From positions 24,569,703 through 24,633,702 of the forward strand of contig NC_045146.1 of NCBI RefSeq assembly GCF_008831285.2: DNA of 64,000 nt, written 5' to 3'. The position numbers were made by a program, and so were the translations under genes. The notes beneath the pieces were generated by a model. That model had not been told where the DNA came from. It did not search any database and was given only the letters and a program-made list of their open reading frames with translations. Shown here one piece after another: positions 38,380-51,355 of the stretch. The DNA is from Nymphaea colorata. Lineage: Eukaryota; Streptophyta; Magnoliopsida; Nymphaeales; Nymphaeaceae. Every line of letters starts with the position of its first letter. The stretch's first letter is position 1.

Positions 38380-38521
38380 AGACAATGGCAGGTATGCAAT
38401 GAAGATTTTGATCCATTCAGGGGAGGAACTAGAGTTGGTGAGGCAAAAACTACGTGTTTCATCCCTTTTGAGTCATCCCAACCTACTTCCTCTTCTTGCC
38501 CATGCTAGCATCGCAGTGAAG
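38380..38521 (+). pseudogene. Orphan exon of an STK16-like Ser/Thr kinase
   Basis: One open stretch encodes NGRYAMKILIHSGEELELV and continues RVSSLLSHPNLLPLLAHA..IAVK. This matches the part of the kinase N-lobe just after the VAIK-type lysine in plant STK16-like kinases, which I recall as YAMKKVLIQ...LELVREEIRVSSLFSHPNLLPLLDHAIIAVK. One of the paired lysines after AMK is missing. Both splice signals survive (ATGGCAG| at 38391 and GTGAAG|gtactt at 38521), so the piece is a 130-nt exon. I find neither the glycine-loop exon upstream nor the catalytic-loop exons (HRD, DFG) in the following 5 kb. A gene fragment left by partial duplication or transposon capture is the best reading; an intact gene with very divergent exons is unlikely. 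Confidence 0.72.
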
Positions 38522-39784
38522 GTACTTGCTTTAGATTACTTTGTCTTTTCCCTTCCCTGGATATGTTTACCGTTGTATCAGCTTGATAACATCTACTGTT
38601 CAAGTGCTTGACATACTGTGGAATTATATGATTGATTGATTGTGGTATAGCAAGCAGTTTTACAAGAATTTAATTGTTTTATCTGCATTTACTTAAAACT
38701 AGTCATTTGGTGTATTACATGATTCATGAGTCATGATAGATCTCTCACTGTCTCACATTGTTAGCTTCTATTCAAAATGGACGAAAATGTCTTCATGCTC
38801 TTGATGTGAAGGAAGCTGTGTGTCTCCAAAAGCCAGATGTAGGGTATCAGGCATGAGTAACATGTTTGTTTATATGGGGTTGGGATGTGCTTAAATCCAT
38901 GTTTTCTTTATTTTTCAGTGATTTCTCTGCACATAAATGTGTACTTCATGTTAAACATGTTCTGCTTTATTGCATTTCTTGGTTTCCTTATAAAAGTAAC
39001 GTGAATTACTTTATCCAATTCTGATAGCACAAACATGAAGAACCTCTTATCTCTTGTCGAACCAGTCGATTTTGAACTGTGGCATCTTTGAAAAACTTCT
39101 ATCTGTCAAAGTTGCATGGGTTTTATGTCCCCAGGACCTTCATGGTTTTAGACCAAGTTAGTACTCAGTTTCTTCTTGTGTCATGTTAGTTGAATAGATG
39201 CTTTAGTTAGGTATTGTACTTATCCAACATAGGTTAAGGTCATTTGTTTGATTTGTTGTCAGTAGGATCATATTCTGGTTTTGTTAGATTGTTTTAGTTT
39301 TGTTGAGTTGGGCAATTTTTGGTTTGATTTTATAGTTGGCCAGTCTTCTTCTTTTATTTTTTGCTTTAGTGGTTTTCCAGCATAGTGCTTGTCATGTTTA
39401 GTTTTCACTTTCATTGTGACATAGGTTGCATACTTGTTTAGGAGCTTTGTTGTCTTAGTTGCTTCGTTTTCATTTTTCAGTGTCTTTACTCGAATCTTTT
39501 GATAAATAAAATCTGTTAAGTTCATGGCTATGTTGGTTGTGTCACATTTTGATATAATCTTTAAATTGCACATCATACATTGCTTTTGTTTGTAGGTTGC
39601 TTGACTGAATATCTATGACAGCAGCGTTGCATCTAAGTGGTCAGCATGTCAATCGTGAGTTATGGTTTAATCGTCATAAGTCATGCTGTTCCGGTTAGTA
39701 GTGGATATCTGTTTTCATTAGTTTTAGGTTTCTGGAGATAGGAACTGGAACTACTAATGGTGCACTGGTTGAATGGTTGAAGGT

Positions 39785-39822
<38 letters not shown>

Positions 39823-42800
39823 TACACGTTCATGTGATTAACCTAGCAAAAAATCAGTTTTGTTGTTTTTAATTATGGGATTTTTTTTCTTCACATTGTT
39901 CTCTTACCAAAGTTTTGATTAGCCTTATGAACTTTATGTTTGGAAGAATGCTTCATTAACAGAAGGGGCACTTGAGCATGTTCGATTCCAAGATTTCAGA
40001 AATAGGTGGCTGAGTTTGGCTAGGTAGATGTACTTATTTCTCTCCTTGCTAAATAATGAACATTCCTTTTCTGCTAAATGTTTAAGTTTGAGTTGGCAAT
40101 AGGAAACTTGAGCATGTTTGATTCCAACATTTGAGAAATAGGTAGCTGAGTTTGGCTAGGTAGAGGTACTTATTTCTCTCCTTGCTAAATAGTGAACATT
40201 CATTTTCTGCTAAATGTTTAAGTTTGAGTTGGCAATAGACAGTGGTTTCGCATATTCAAACTTGAATTTGGGGACTGTCTAATCAATCTATTTGTTGAAG
40301 CTTGAAATTTTGAAGCACCTTAAATTGATTGAAAAGTCATTAACCACTGGCTGGTTGACAATAGACATTTTGCATTGCCCACATTCTTTTCAATGGTGTT
40401 GCGGACCATCATCATGCAATAGTTGGTCAGCCGGAGATTGTTCGCACAACGTAGAAGGTGGCTTGGTGTTGATGTCAGGAATTTGATTGCATCTATCACT
40501 CTCTTCTTTTGGTTGATGATGTGTCTCGTTCAAATTTAGACACTCCTATAGTCCAAAGGAAAAGGAAATCTCAGTTGCACTGTTAAAGAAAAATTTGACG
40601 ATCGTGAGATTTTATCAGATTGCGTATAACATTTGAAACATATGCATAATGTATCGCCAAGGCACATCACACGTAAAATGGCTTTGCATATTTAGAGTGT
40701 CTGCTAATACTATGCAAACAAAGGGATGGTTGTTCGTACTTCCTCAAAGAGGCCCCACCATTCATTTTGATGGTAGATGACAACAATCAACCGAGACTGA
40801 GAATGGTTGAATGAACCCCAGCCATTTATTTTAATGATAGATTGCACAATTGACCAAGACTGAGAGAATGACCCTAACCGAAGGTTAGTTTGTGAGACCC
40901 CTGTTTGAAAGAACTTTAAATGAACGGATGTACTGCAAGCCAAATAACCTTATTGAATTCAGTTCCGCTTCTGAATCACATTGACCGTCACAAAATTTTT
41001 AAATAAGACCGGGAAATTTTTAAAGAAGCCCAGCAAGCTGAACAAGAAAAGTTTCATCTTTGACGGAAACAGGGTACAAGTAAAAATATATTTCACCTCA
41101 CAGTAGTTCTTGCAAATAATGACTTCATAAATCCATTAGTTTGAAGACAATATTTGACGTGTTTAATTTGTCTATATGCCACTATAGGTTGGTAAATTTA
41201 AAGGTTACTTTATTATTTTTAAGATAAATGGCTGAGGTTGGGCAGACCTCTAATCGAGGAACTTCGATCAATTGGTTCAATTTACCTGCCACCACCGGCT
41301 ATTGCGGAGGTCACCTCTCTCCCTTCCCCTCTAGGACTTGACGGTCCTAAGCAGGCCCACCTAGCTATGCCAGCAAAATCTTCCTGTTTAGATTATGCTT
41401 CTTGAAACAATCTGACAGGAGACCTCAACCCAGCATACTAATAGGGACAGAAAAAGTACGAAAGCTTTAGAAAAAGATGAAAAAATGCAACTTCTCAAAT
41501 TAGGAACGACAAGCGATCAGACTCAATTCAGATACGGTTAAGATATTACCCTCAACCGTATATGCTTTGAACACGTTCAAATTTAAATTTGGATTTCCAA
41601 TGTAAACAAAACAAGATCATATCCAAATCCAAATTCAATTTTCAGTCATGTTAGAATCAAAATTCTAAACCGAACTGAATTTTTAAATGTAAAGAGCATC
41701 ATATTCCAATTTTATTAAATGTCATTTATTAAATCTTAATCAGATCTAACTTTTTTATCCAAATATTAAAACTTTTTCATATCCAGATTTTTAGAAACAG
41801 AAACAGTTCAATAAAATATCCGATCCAAATCGGATTTATTGACACCCCTAAGGCAAATGATAGCCGCCACAAGGTACGTGAGTCTACATAGTTATCAACC
41901 GTCTAAATCACATGAATAATGTTAAACTCGACAAAAATAACATAAACAAGAGGGATTCTCGAGATATAAACTTTTCATGATCAACTGGCACATGAAAGTT
42001 GAAACCTGTATTAATAAAGAAAAGAGAAAAAACGCAGCCAAATCTTAATAGTTACGCAGGCCGCACTTGCAAACAAATACATAAAGTCAAAAAGCTTCTA
42101 GTTTTTCACAGCATCTGGATAGATTCTCACGAGATTTTCCCCTTCCAAAAGAAGTTTGACGGCATTTGTGAGTTGTGACTATGGTAGATACATTTCAAAC
42201 AAAAGGGGGCTAGTCCTGAATCTAAGGATACCTCCTAAATGGAACAACCACCAAAGAAAAAAAGCTGACGCCGATGTTTGAAGCACCAATGAAGCTCAAT
42301 TCTGAAGCCAGCCAGATGTCCACGATATATTCACCTTGTAATCAGTGCTCTGCCACTATGTTGTACAAAGCAGATGATGAGTACAAAATCATTACCAGAT
42401 GCAAAAAGGAGGGTAACATGACAAGAAATGGAAACTAATGCGAGTGAATTGCAATGTGCATGACTCAAAGAATTCTCCCAATAAATATAACATGGAGTAA
42501 CACAAATCTTCCCAGAGTTGACCCAAGGGCCAGAAGAGATGATAACATGTATTTTTTTTTTTTTACTTTTATTGTATGCTTCCATTTTTCTGTTTATTTT
42601 TAAAAATTCTGAAGATATTTAGAACAATGTAAATACATCTGCAAGGAAATTATTAAAGCGCAAAAGGTAAATATTTTCCTAGTCATTTGTTTTTTATTTT
42701 TTGAATTTTTGACATCTTCCTGAGAAAAGCAACCTTGACAAAAAGTACCTGAAAAGCTCATAAAAACCGGGGAACTGTATGTAAAGACAAAATAAAAGTC

Positions 42801-43612
42801 ACGAGTGCCGTAAACCACATGCCTGGTCACACAATCATCAGAACAGAGAACTCTAAAACCTGCTGTTTCCATATCAGGAAGAGTGTGCACATTTGGCATT
42901 CTCTTGCACGGACATGAACGTAGATCATCTTATTCCAGTTCCCACAGAATGACGATCATCTATTGTGTCATGTCAGATGTCCAGATGTTACCATGAATCC
43001 ATGAGACGCAAAGAAAAGTCACCAATTTTGAATGAAGTACAAGACGTAGATAATCACCACCGACTAATTGCTCTAAACTACAAAACGTACTTAAGAGTTA
43101 AGAGTTAAGATCAAGATCACCAAAAGAACCCTGGCCTGATTTTGTGTAACAATGAGCAACTGCAAAGGTAAGGCTACAATGGTACAGTCGAAATCAAATT
43201 TCCTCCAAAATAGCAATTGAAAACTAAGAATCAACAGTGCAGCACTATAAGGACCCCTTTACCAACAACATTCAGTAGGATGAAATGTACCATAATACGC
43301 CGAAAGGAACTATTGTGCTTGGTACAGTTAAAAAAAAATCTTTTCCCATATTAACAATCAAAAAAGATTATGAGAAGAAAAGAGAAAATAAATTTCTGAC
43401 TGACACAAGGCTAGAAAGCACCTCCCCAGAGCAAAAGAAACCAAAATACGGAAGGTAGCAACAGCAAAAGCAGCACAGACTGAATAATGCAGCATTTGCA
43501 AGGGGCAAATGAAAGGTCACATGGAGAAGATACACCACATTTTTAATAGCTAGTGCAAACAATCACCTGCACCTCCACAAAAGTATCAAAAGAAATATGG
43601 ACCAAGAAGTAA
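38522..43612. other. Spacer with tandem duplication and microsatellite
   Basis: No gene recognised. It holds a (TC)n tract at about 39786-39817, the 136-bp tandem duplication listed separately, and an AT-rich block at about 41570-41860 rich in AAATCCAAAT-like words, similar in style to 26520-26740 and possibly the same family of degenerate repeats. The last few hundred bases before 43613 should include the 3' UTR of RPN10. Confidence 0.5.
39967..40238. repeat. 136-bp tandem duplication
   Basis: The two copies (about 39967-40102 and 40103-40238) are nearly identical, with matching landmarks CTTGAGCATGTT, GCTGAGTTTGGCTAGGTAGA, TTATTTCTCTCCTTGCTAAAT and GTTTGAGTTGGCAATAG at a constant offset of 136. 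Only a few substitutions separate them, so the duplication is recent. Confidence 0.92.
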
Positions 43613-44992
43613 TCAATTGCCAGCATCCTTTGAACCCTCCCCTTCTTTCTTCTCCTCTTCTTTCTTCTCTTCCTCTTCTTTCTTCTCCTAAGAAATGTGG
43701 ATGTAGGTCAGACTACAAACCAGAAAACTATGTAGCAGAACAAATAAAAGCAAACGTTGCACAGTATTTTCAGTAAATTTTCTGCATATACCACAAAAAA
43801 GTTAGATATGTCCAAGCATAAGATAGTGTACTTATACAATCAAGAACACATATCAAACTCAGTACGTTTATACAATCAATCACATAAAATCACACGTACC
43901 AATCCCCAAAGTCTAACCACATAAAATTCATTAGCATATTTAAAAAAAAAAAAAATACGTGCCTCTAAAAGAGCAAGTGATGAACCAATATTCTATACCA
44001 ACAAAAGAGATTTAGGAATTATCCCATTGCTCCAGACTCCACAAATTATATGTTTCTGTTACCTAGATAAAACCAAGTTTGGTTACTTAAAAAATGTTAT
44101 TTAATTCCAAAAACAGCTACTGTGCTACACTTTAAAACAACCTGAAGTTCCATTATATAAAAACATGAACAATATATTGCACTTAAAATGGAGAAAAAAC
44201 AAGAGTTGGATGCTTCTGGGTTGGATCTCATGTCGGCATTTGAAAGTCCTTGATCCTAAATGTGGAGACCAAATTATGGATACAAGAATCCACTTTTAGG
44301 AACAAAGCTTCATATCAGACTTGACATGGCAGCGAGGCAAAGGTTCAAACATTCAATTTGAATAAGAAAAGAATGAGGAACAAACTAATCATCTTGCTTT
44401 TTTTATTCTTTTGGTGTATCTTAATTTTGCAAAGTTTAAAGGTGGTCAGCTAAACAATATGGAAGCCAGCCAAATGGACCTTGTCAGTGGTAAGAAGAGC
44501 ATGCAAACATTCTTTTAACTGGGTTTACAAACTGACCTGACATAATGACAAGGCAAAACACATTCAAGATTTTGCAAAGAGTATCTGTTTGTGGTATGGA
44601 AGCGTTCATCTCTGACAACAATCAGAGGACCAAACCCTCAACTGTCATTTGTATAAGCTTGAGTTGAGGTGAGCCTACCCCTTACAAGGCCTGTGAATGA
44701 GTTGACCAATTCAAGTCAACACATTCAACAAACCAGTTAAAATCAAGCCAAAAGTGTAAAGTATGACGAAGTCGAGCTTTTTTTTTGTTTGTGGGCGCGG
44801 GGGGGGGGGGGGGGGGGGGAGGGGGGGGGGAAGGAGAGAGAGAGAAATAGTAACTGCTAGATCCATCAGGAATAATCTGGGCATTTGATTTAATTCAAAT
44901 GAATGGTTGGGAAAAAAAGGATGAGGAAAAGAAGTTAGGGATTTTAGTCAACCAATGCAAATTCACAACTTTTTCTCCTTACATATATACAT

Positions 44993-45057
<65 letters not shown>

Positions 45058-47714
45058 AAGAGTGAGTGAATGAATGATGACTCTGGCTATCCCGAGTCAC
45101 TCAGCCATCTAACCAAGGCCATCCATCTGAAGCTGATGGATGGATGATTAAGACAAAAATAAGGAGAAAAAGGTGCAAACTTATACTAGAAGACGAAAAT
45201 ACCCATTACTTTTTTTTTTTGTTTTTCTTTTAACCGTCCATCTATGTCACAGCGGTATGTGGGGAAGGGCAGTGCCACAGTGTACCTGTACCGGTATCCC
45301 AAGTACAGCAAAACCACTACGTGGAAAGTCAAAACCGATCCAAACCATATTAAAAAAATAAAAACTTACCCAATGCATCTAACTCTCTCCACCTGTTCTT
45401 CAGCATGCCACAGGTCCACAATCGGCAGTGGGGAGCTTCGCCAGCCAGCAGATGCAGTCGCTATCGCTGCCAGCGGCAATCTTCAGCGTCGCCGACAGCA
45501 TAAGATTTTATTTTTTCATTTGACGTTTTTTAGGGTTTTTGTATTGTCCCCCTTTTTGTTTTCCATATGCTCTTTCACCCTTCTTTTTTCTGATTATGTT
45601 TGTTGTGATGCTGTTTCCCCTTTTTTTGTGTTGCCTTTGTTACTAGATTCATGGTTTATGTTTACTAGTTCAGCTGTTTCCTTAAAATCTGCCTTAGTGT
45701 TGTTCTTCAAAATCTTCTTTTGCTGGTCCTTCAAAATCTTCTGCTGCCGTTCTCCATAGGTTATGCTTGTGTAATATCTGCTGTCGTCGTTCGGCATAAG
45801 GCAAATCTTCCTTCGATGATTTTCCCTCTTGTTTAGGTTATGCTTGTGTGATACTGTAAATACCATTAATCTTTATTGTTAAGTTTTACGTAAGTTAGGC
45901 TTGTTGCCCTCTTGCTTAGGCCATTTGCCCTCCTGCCCATGCTGTTGTTAATTTTTGCATAATCTCGTTATGCCTTCATCGTTCTGTCTTCAACTTAAAA
46001 GTCTTAAATTCATATATGTTTTTCTACTGTATTTATGTTGCTTGTTTGTTTACTTAACTATTAAACATTGTCTTAATGATGTGATGAATATGAATTTTGC
46101 TTTAATTTTATTTTTTTGAAGTTTATAAATATATATAATATATATCTGCCGTCCCAATGTTTTCTAAAATTGTTGTACTCATACCCGTACCTATGTAAGT
46201 GTAACATAGCTGTCCATCATGATGGATCAGACTGTCCTGATTAGATGGCTAGGTGATCCTGATTAGATGGCTGGCTGGGTACGTATGCATGTGTGTGTGT
46301 CCCCTCTTTCTCTGGCAGAACCTCTGGAGTTTTTATGTGCAGCCCTCCAGATGCTGATGCTTTCATGCATCTCTGCCTCTCCCCCTCTCTCTCATGTAAC
46401 ATGCAGGAAATGCCCTGCATAATCGAAGGTCCCCAACACCATAGTATGCGGAAGTTTAAGTTTCAGATACAACAGTATATCAACCCACCTCTGGTTTTCC
46501 CTGAAGAGATGCCAGCAAGTCCTTTATTGAAGAATCATCACGATTAACTCCAGGAAGCTGCATCAACAAACACTCATGATAAGAAAGAACACCTTCCAAA
46601 CTAAATTGAAACTTGGAAGTTGGATTCCTTACCGAGTCAATAATGGAAGAGAGGAAATTTTGGTCGCCCAAGACCTTGCTCATCTCAGATTGTGTAGAAG
46701 AATCTTTTGCAGTATCCTGCATAGACATTTGTAGTGCTACACAAAGAAAAGATCACTTAGTCAGGCAATTACAGATAATGATACTTATTTTTTAAATTAA
46801 GACAACGACAGTAGAACCCAATGATCTTCTCGTTAATATGAAAACATGAAAGATGGTAAGGAAAAATATCATTTGAAATGAAAATGGTATTTTCTGCTCA
46901 AGGGCTTTGAAAGGGAAAAAAACCTGTTTTGCTATGCTCAAAGGCTTTCACATATTCCAGATGAAATTGAAGATATCATGCTTATTCACTCAAAATGAAA
47001 ATAAGTTGGACAAAGTCACAAAAGGTTATGAGTGGTAGAACATATGGCTACAAAAATATCCACTAAGGCTTTATTTGTCATATTTGTGCTTTCAACTTGA
47101 AAATCGAAAAGGATAAAGCAAGACACCCATCAAAGGCAAAGCAGCCAGTCTAGCTTCCCCACAAGTTGCAATTATGAACATCCTTTTCCAAACAAGTAAT
47201 GTTTTTTCAATTTTTACGAGTCACTGAAGAACAGCAGAAGGTTTCTTCTTGAACTGATAATGTAATTTTATGATTTTTGGCAAAAAAGAAATTCTTTTTT
47301 TTAGGGTTGTAATTTACTTCAATCTGCTATGTAATATGGTATCAGTGAGAGAACCAGAAAAGTAAATCTAGACAGGCACAAACTCACAACAGCGAGAAAA
47401 TGATTTACTTATCCAAAGGAAAAGTGCGCTTGTTGAATTTTGCAACGATAAAGAATGAACATGTTAATATTCTAATGTCAAACATCAATAGAGACAATAG
47501 TACTTTACAAATATGATATTTTTCTCCATCGTGGGTTGTGACTTTTGAGGCATTGGGTTATGACTTTTGAGGCATTGGGTTAAGTTTGATGCCCTCGGAT
47601 CTAAGATCCGAGGGTTGATTTCGAATCCTCGGATCTAAGATCAGAAGATTTTAAAATCCAATGTTAAAGAAGCCATGTTTGGTTTTAACTTTAGTTGGGT
47701 TTTCATTTCATAGG

Positions 47715-47749
<35 letters not shown>

Positions 47750-47842
47750 TGTGTGGGGTACAGCCATCCGACTAGCAAGAGGAGCGGCGGTGGAGCGCAT
47801 CCGATGGCCGAACAACCGACGGAGCACTGGTGGTTCGCACTC

Positions 47843-47874
<32 letters not shown>

Positions 47875-50800
47875 CCCCCTCTCCCACTATGTGTGAACCA
47901 GAAACAGAGGGGTTTGAATCCCTCTTTTTTCTTGCTAGAAAGAGAGGGTTTCAACCCTTTGAAAACCTCTGATGGCCGAAGGTTTCGATTCTAAAACCCT
48001 CAATGCTGGCGGAGGGTTCCTTTTTGGTGTTTTAGCAAGCCCTTTGTTGAAAGATCACGGGAGGGAGGGAGAGAGAGAGAGGACAGCAAAGGGCTTGCCA
48101 TCACCTCTTCCCGCCATCACCCCTCCTGCGGAGCTGAGATCCAGGGGAGAGGTGCAAACCCACCCCCCCCAACACACAAAAAAAAAAAAAAAAACCCTTC
48201 CGACCTGAATATTTTTAAGTCAAAAGGTTTGTGTGCATGAGGACATCACCTCAAAAAGCTAGACCTATATTCAGAATGCCGCTTTGTGAACAGGAAAAAC
48301 AATAAGTTATTGCTGCCTTTTTCCTTTTGTAGACTATCATAAAATTGGAGGAATGAAAGGGAGAAGCCCAGTATCTTTAGTGAACACTGAAACTTCAGAT
48401 AGTCAAGCATAAATAGCCTTAGCAGGCATACTATGTTCACAACATATACCATGTACATGCACATATGCACATTTATACATTAACAAAAAAAGAAAAAGGA
48501 AAAAACTCACCAAGGGCAATGTCTGGATCTTCTGGAGTCGTGTCTGACATTATTGTATCACCACCTGAAGCAGAACCAGTCTGACCTGAACGTGGATCAT
48601 CCATTGACATTGCAAGAGCTTGTTCTAGCAAGGCAGTCTCTTCATCCTGCTATGCACAACTACAATTAGCATCTGAATGATATGGCTTGTTGCAAAATAC
48701 TGGAGACAACAATTGTTTCAGATTATCAGCAAATGAATGAACACATATCAGGATGGCTCCCAAGTCTTTTAAAGAAGTAAACCAGGACACAGGAATAGAG
48801 TTAAAGACAAACCATAAGTTCAGGCCCCTTCTTCTCCGCAACTGGATCAGAACTGCCAGCTGCTTCAGCCATAACCGCATCTTGAGAGCTTGATGCCTGC
48901 TCTGTACCTTTTTCTTGTCTAGCAGCTTCTTCTGCAGCTCTCTTAGCAGCAGCTTCTTGTCTTGCCCTCTCCTCCTCCATTGACACACGAAGAGCAAGTG
49001 CCAACTCAGGATCTAGGTTAGGATCCACACCAAAATCAAAGCTAGACACCCCTCCTGCAGCTGCAGCAGCAGCTGCCGCTGCAAATCCACTTCCTCCTTC
49101 ACCATCTCCGGTGAATATAGGGGTGCTGTAACCACGTGATGTGCACAAATTTCAACTATCAACATAACATGGGCAAATATGGGAAATTCAAAAAATACAA
49201 GGGAAACAACAAATAATTCACCTTATGAGAACATCAGAAAGTGCGCTAGGACCAGAAGGAACATGTACAATGTGGCTGCTATCATTATTATTTACTGCAG
49301 CAAGAAGGGCCTCCAGCTTTTCCGGCTTTCCGTCATCCTCTTCACCAAAGTCGACTATATCAAGAGCAACACTATTCTTTTTCAACTTCTTTCCAATTGC
49401 CTCCAAGACTTTTTTATCATGCTTAATTGGACTACAGCCACAGAATTTCAAGCAGAAAATGAATACAAAAAACTTTTCATGGTATGTCAAATTATGTTAG
49501 TTACACACACCTTCCAGCAAATACTATGATTCGCTGTTGCTGCTTTTTGTTCTGGCGATGTTTAAGTGCTAGTTGAGCCACTTGAATTCCAGAAGTCAGA
49601 TTCATTTCACCACCAATCTCCAGACCTGCAAAGATGAAGTGACCAATCATTCAAATTTAGTGGCAAAAGTTACACCTTTAAATGTATATCTTCAGTCAAA
49701 ATTGTGTAGGCCTTGTAGGGTCTTTAAAGGCATGCACCAAACGTGAAATCTAAGGGTCTTTTTACAGTTTGTAGGAGTACTAACAAATGAAGGAGCCCGT
49801 TTGAAAGCAATGAAGTCCACATAAGCATTTAGCTGATGCAATTGAGTTAAAAACCATGACTTACTCAAATTGGGCCTAGTAATAATAATAAAGAAAAACT
49901 ATACATTGCAAATCACAAGAACAATGAAATATAAGTAACATACACACACATTTGGAACTCACTGTAAATAACTTACCAGAACTCAATCACATGCTGGAGA
50001 CACATGAACAATAATAGACCAACTTTCCTTTGGCAACTTGGTTTTCCATGAGGACCACATATGAATCAATATCTTAGTATGCAACAGCAGCACCAGACTA
50101 CCAACAATAGTACATTACTACTATACCACATACATGCAATAGATGAGTCATCACTCATCAGTTGCTTGGAAAGCACACAACGTGCAGGCAGGAAGTTGCC
50201 GAACAGGTATATGATAAGAAAGGCGGAAACCAATACTTGTTACACTCTATTAGCAAAGTCAGCAACTATTTTTTGGCCACTACTGACTCTATGAGAGTAG
50301 ACTAATCATCACTAGTTAGAACACAATAATTAGTTCAGAACCCTCACACATGATTCCGCCATCCTTTTTTTTTTTGTCATCTAAAAAATAGTTTCTCCTC
50401 CTGCCTCAGACCAGTAAAAGAATTATCATTACAATTAAAGTTTCCAGACAAAATTACAGCGTGAAACAGATTCTTGTGCCGTTGCCTATGTCACGGTTAT
50501 CAGACACCAAACAGAAGAACTACTCAGATGAATATTTGGCGGTCCCTAATGTTATGAGGTTGATCAGAGGTAGGTAAGTCTATCGCACCTTTTTTCCCCC
50601 GGTGCAGATTTTTTGTTTCGCTTTGCTTTATGGAAAGGTCGACAAATTGATTAAAATGGTAGAGAAATGAAGAAGAGGAGGAGAAGAATGTAACGGTTAG
50701 AACCCCAAGAAGCAAATCAAATGGCTACCAAGCCTGTGTTCACCTTGTTTTGCAAGCTTACCGTGCATACACGCCAAAATCTTTCCGAAATCGCTGGTGG

Positions 50801-51355
50801 GTGTAACAAGAACGCGGACGCCTTTCCCGGCCATCGTTAACACCCCCACTGTGTTCTCCGGATTAGACTGCACCACAAAACCACAATGATCAAACAAAAC
50901 CCTAGAAAAGAACCCATCAATAATCATAGAAATTCATATCCGGGTCACATGCTAAGCAACGTCCTAGCTCCTGCTTTCAGCTACCATAACAAGAAAGAAT
51001 CCTCTTGGATCAATCATAAACCCGTCAGAGAACGAGGACCCAAAATCAAGTGACAAGAAGATAGGGGAATGGTGAAACGAGAAGAAAAGAGGGGAGGTTG
51101 GTACCTGTGTTTTCGCCCCACAGATCAGATTAACCGCTTCGGCCTGCGCCTGAAATCGAGTGGGAGAGTAATCACCGTTCCTCATCCACTCAGAATTGTC
51201 AATGCAGATCATAGTAGCCTGCTCATCAAGAAACAGAAGATCTCATCATCCGAACTTCAAAATCAAGACTACGATGAATAAGTAAAGGCGAAAAAGCGAA
51301 AAGAAAGAACCATGAAAACCCCAAATCTTATCTATTTACTCACCTCGAGAACCAT
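43613..51355 (-). CDS. RPN10: 26S proteasome non-ATPase subunit 4, ubiquitin receptor RPN10
   Basis: A ten-exon model: 51355-51344, 51218-51105, 50867-50762, 49625-49511, 49431-49222, 49125-48813, 48646-48511, 46736-46633, 46557-46489 and 43687-43613. All introns are GT..AG and the exons total 1254 nt (417 residues). The first exon is only 12 nt (MVLE). Residues 1-190 form the vWA domain that anchors RPN10 in the 19S particle ([44 protein letters not shown]). Three ubiquitin-interacting motifs follow: about 224-243 ([12 protein letters not shown]), 291-308 ([13 protein letters not shown]) and 331-345 ([11 protein letters not shown]). The last exon encodes a K/E-rich tail (KEKE motif). The protein captures polyubiquitinated substrates for the proteasome and also exists free in plants. 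The last intron is 2.8 kb and intron 7 is 1.8 kb; both hold simple repeats. No frame damage is seen. Confidence 0.97.
44799..45057. repeat. Poly-G tract and (TA)n(GA)n microsatellite in the last RPN10 intron
   Basis: A G-run of about 32 bases interrupted once by A (44799-44830) is followed by GA repeats, and further on by (TA)n running into (GA)n at about 45001-45057. On the transcribed (minus) strand the tract reads as poly-C in the pre-mRNA. Confidence 0.93.
47533..47614. repeat. 22-bp tandem repeat and 23-bp palindrome in RPN10 intron 7
   Basis: GGGTTRTGACTTTTGAGGCATT is repeated at 47533-47554 and 47555-47576. Next to it, 47592-47614 is a perfect palindrome (11-bp arms CCCTCGGATCT/AGATCCGAGGG around one A), and its core CCTCGGATCTAAGATC recurs at 47627-47642. 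Confidence 0.85.
47715..47874. repeat. Microsatellites in RPN10 intron 7
   Basis: (CT)n(GT)n at about 47715-47755 and (CT)n(TA)n at about 47842-47874, separated by a short GC-rich unique segment. A 12-bp inverted repeat GCAAGCCCTTTG (48035-48046) / CAAAGGGCTTGC (48087-48098) follows, suggesting that 47.5-48.2 kb contains an inserted element. Confidence 0.85.
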
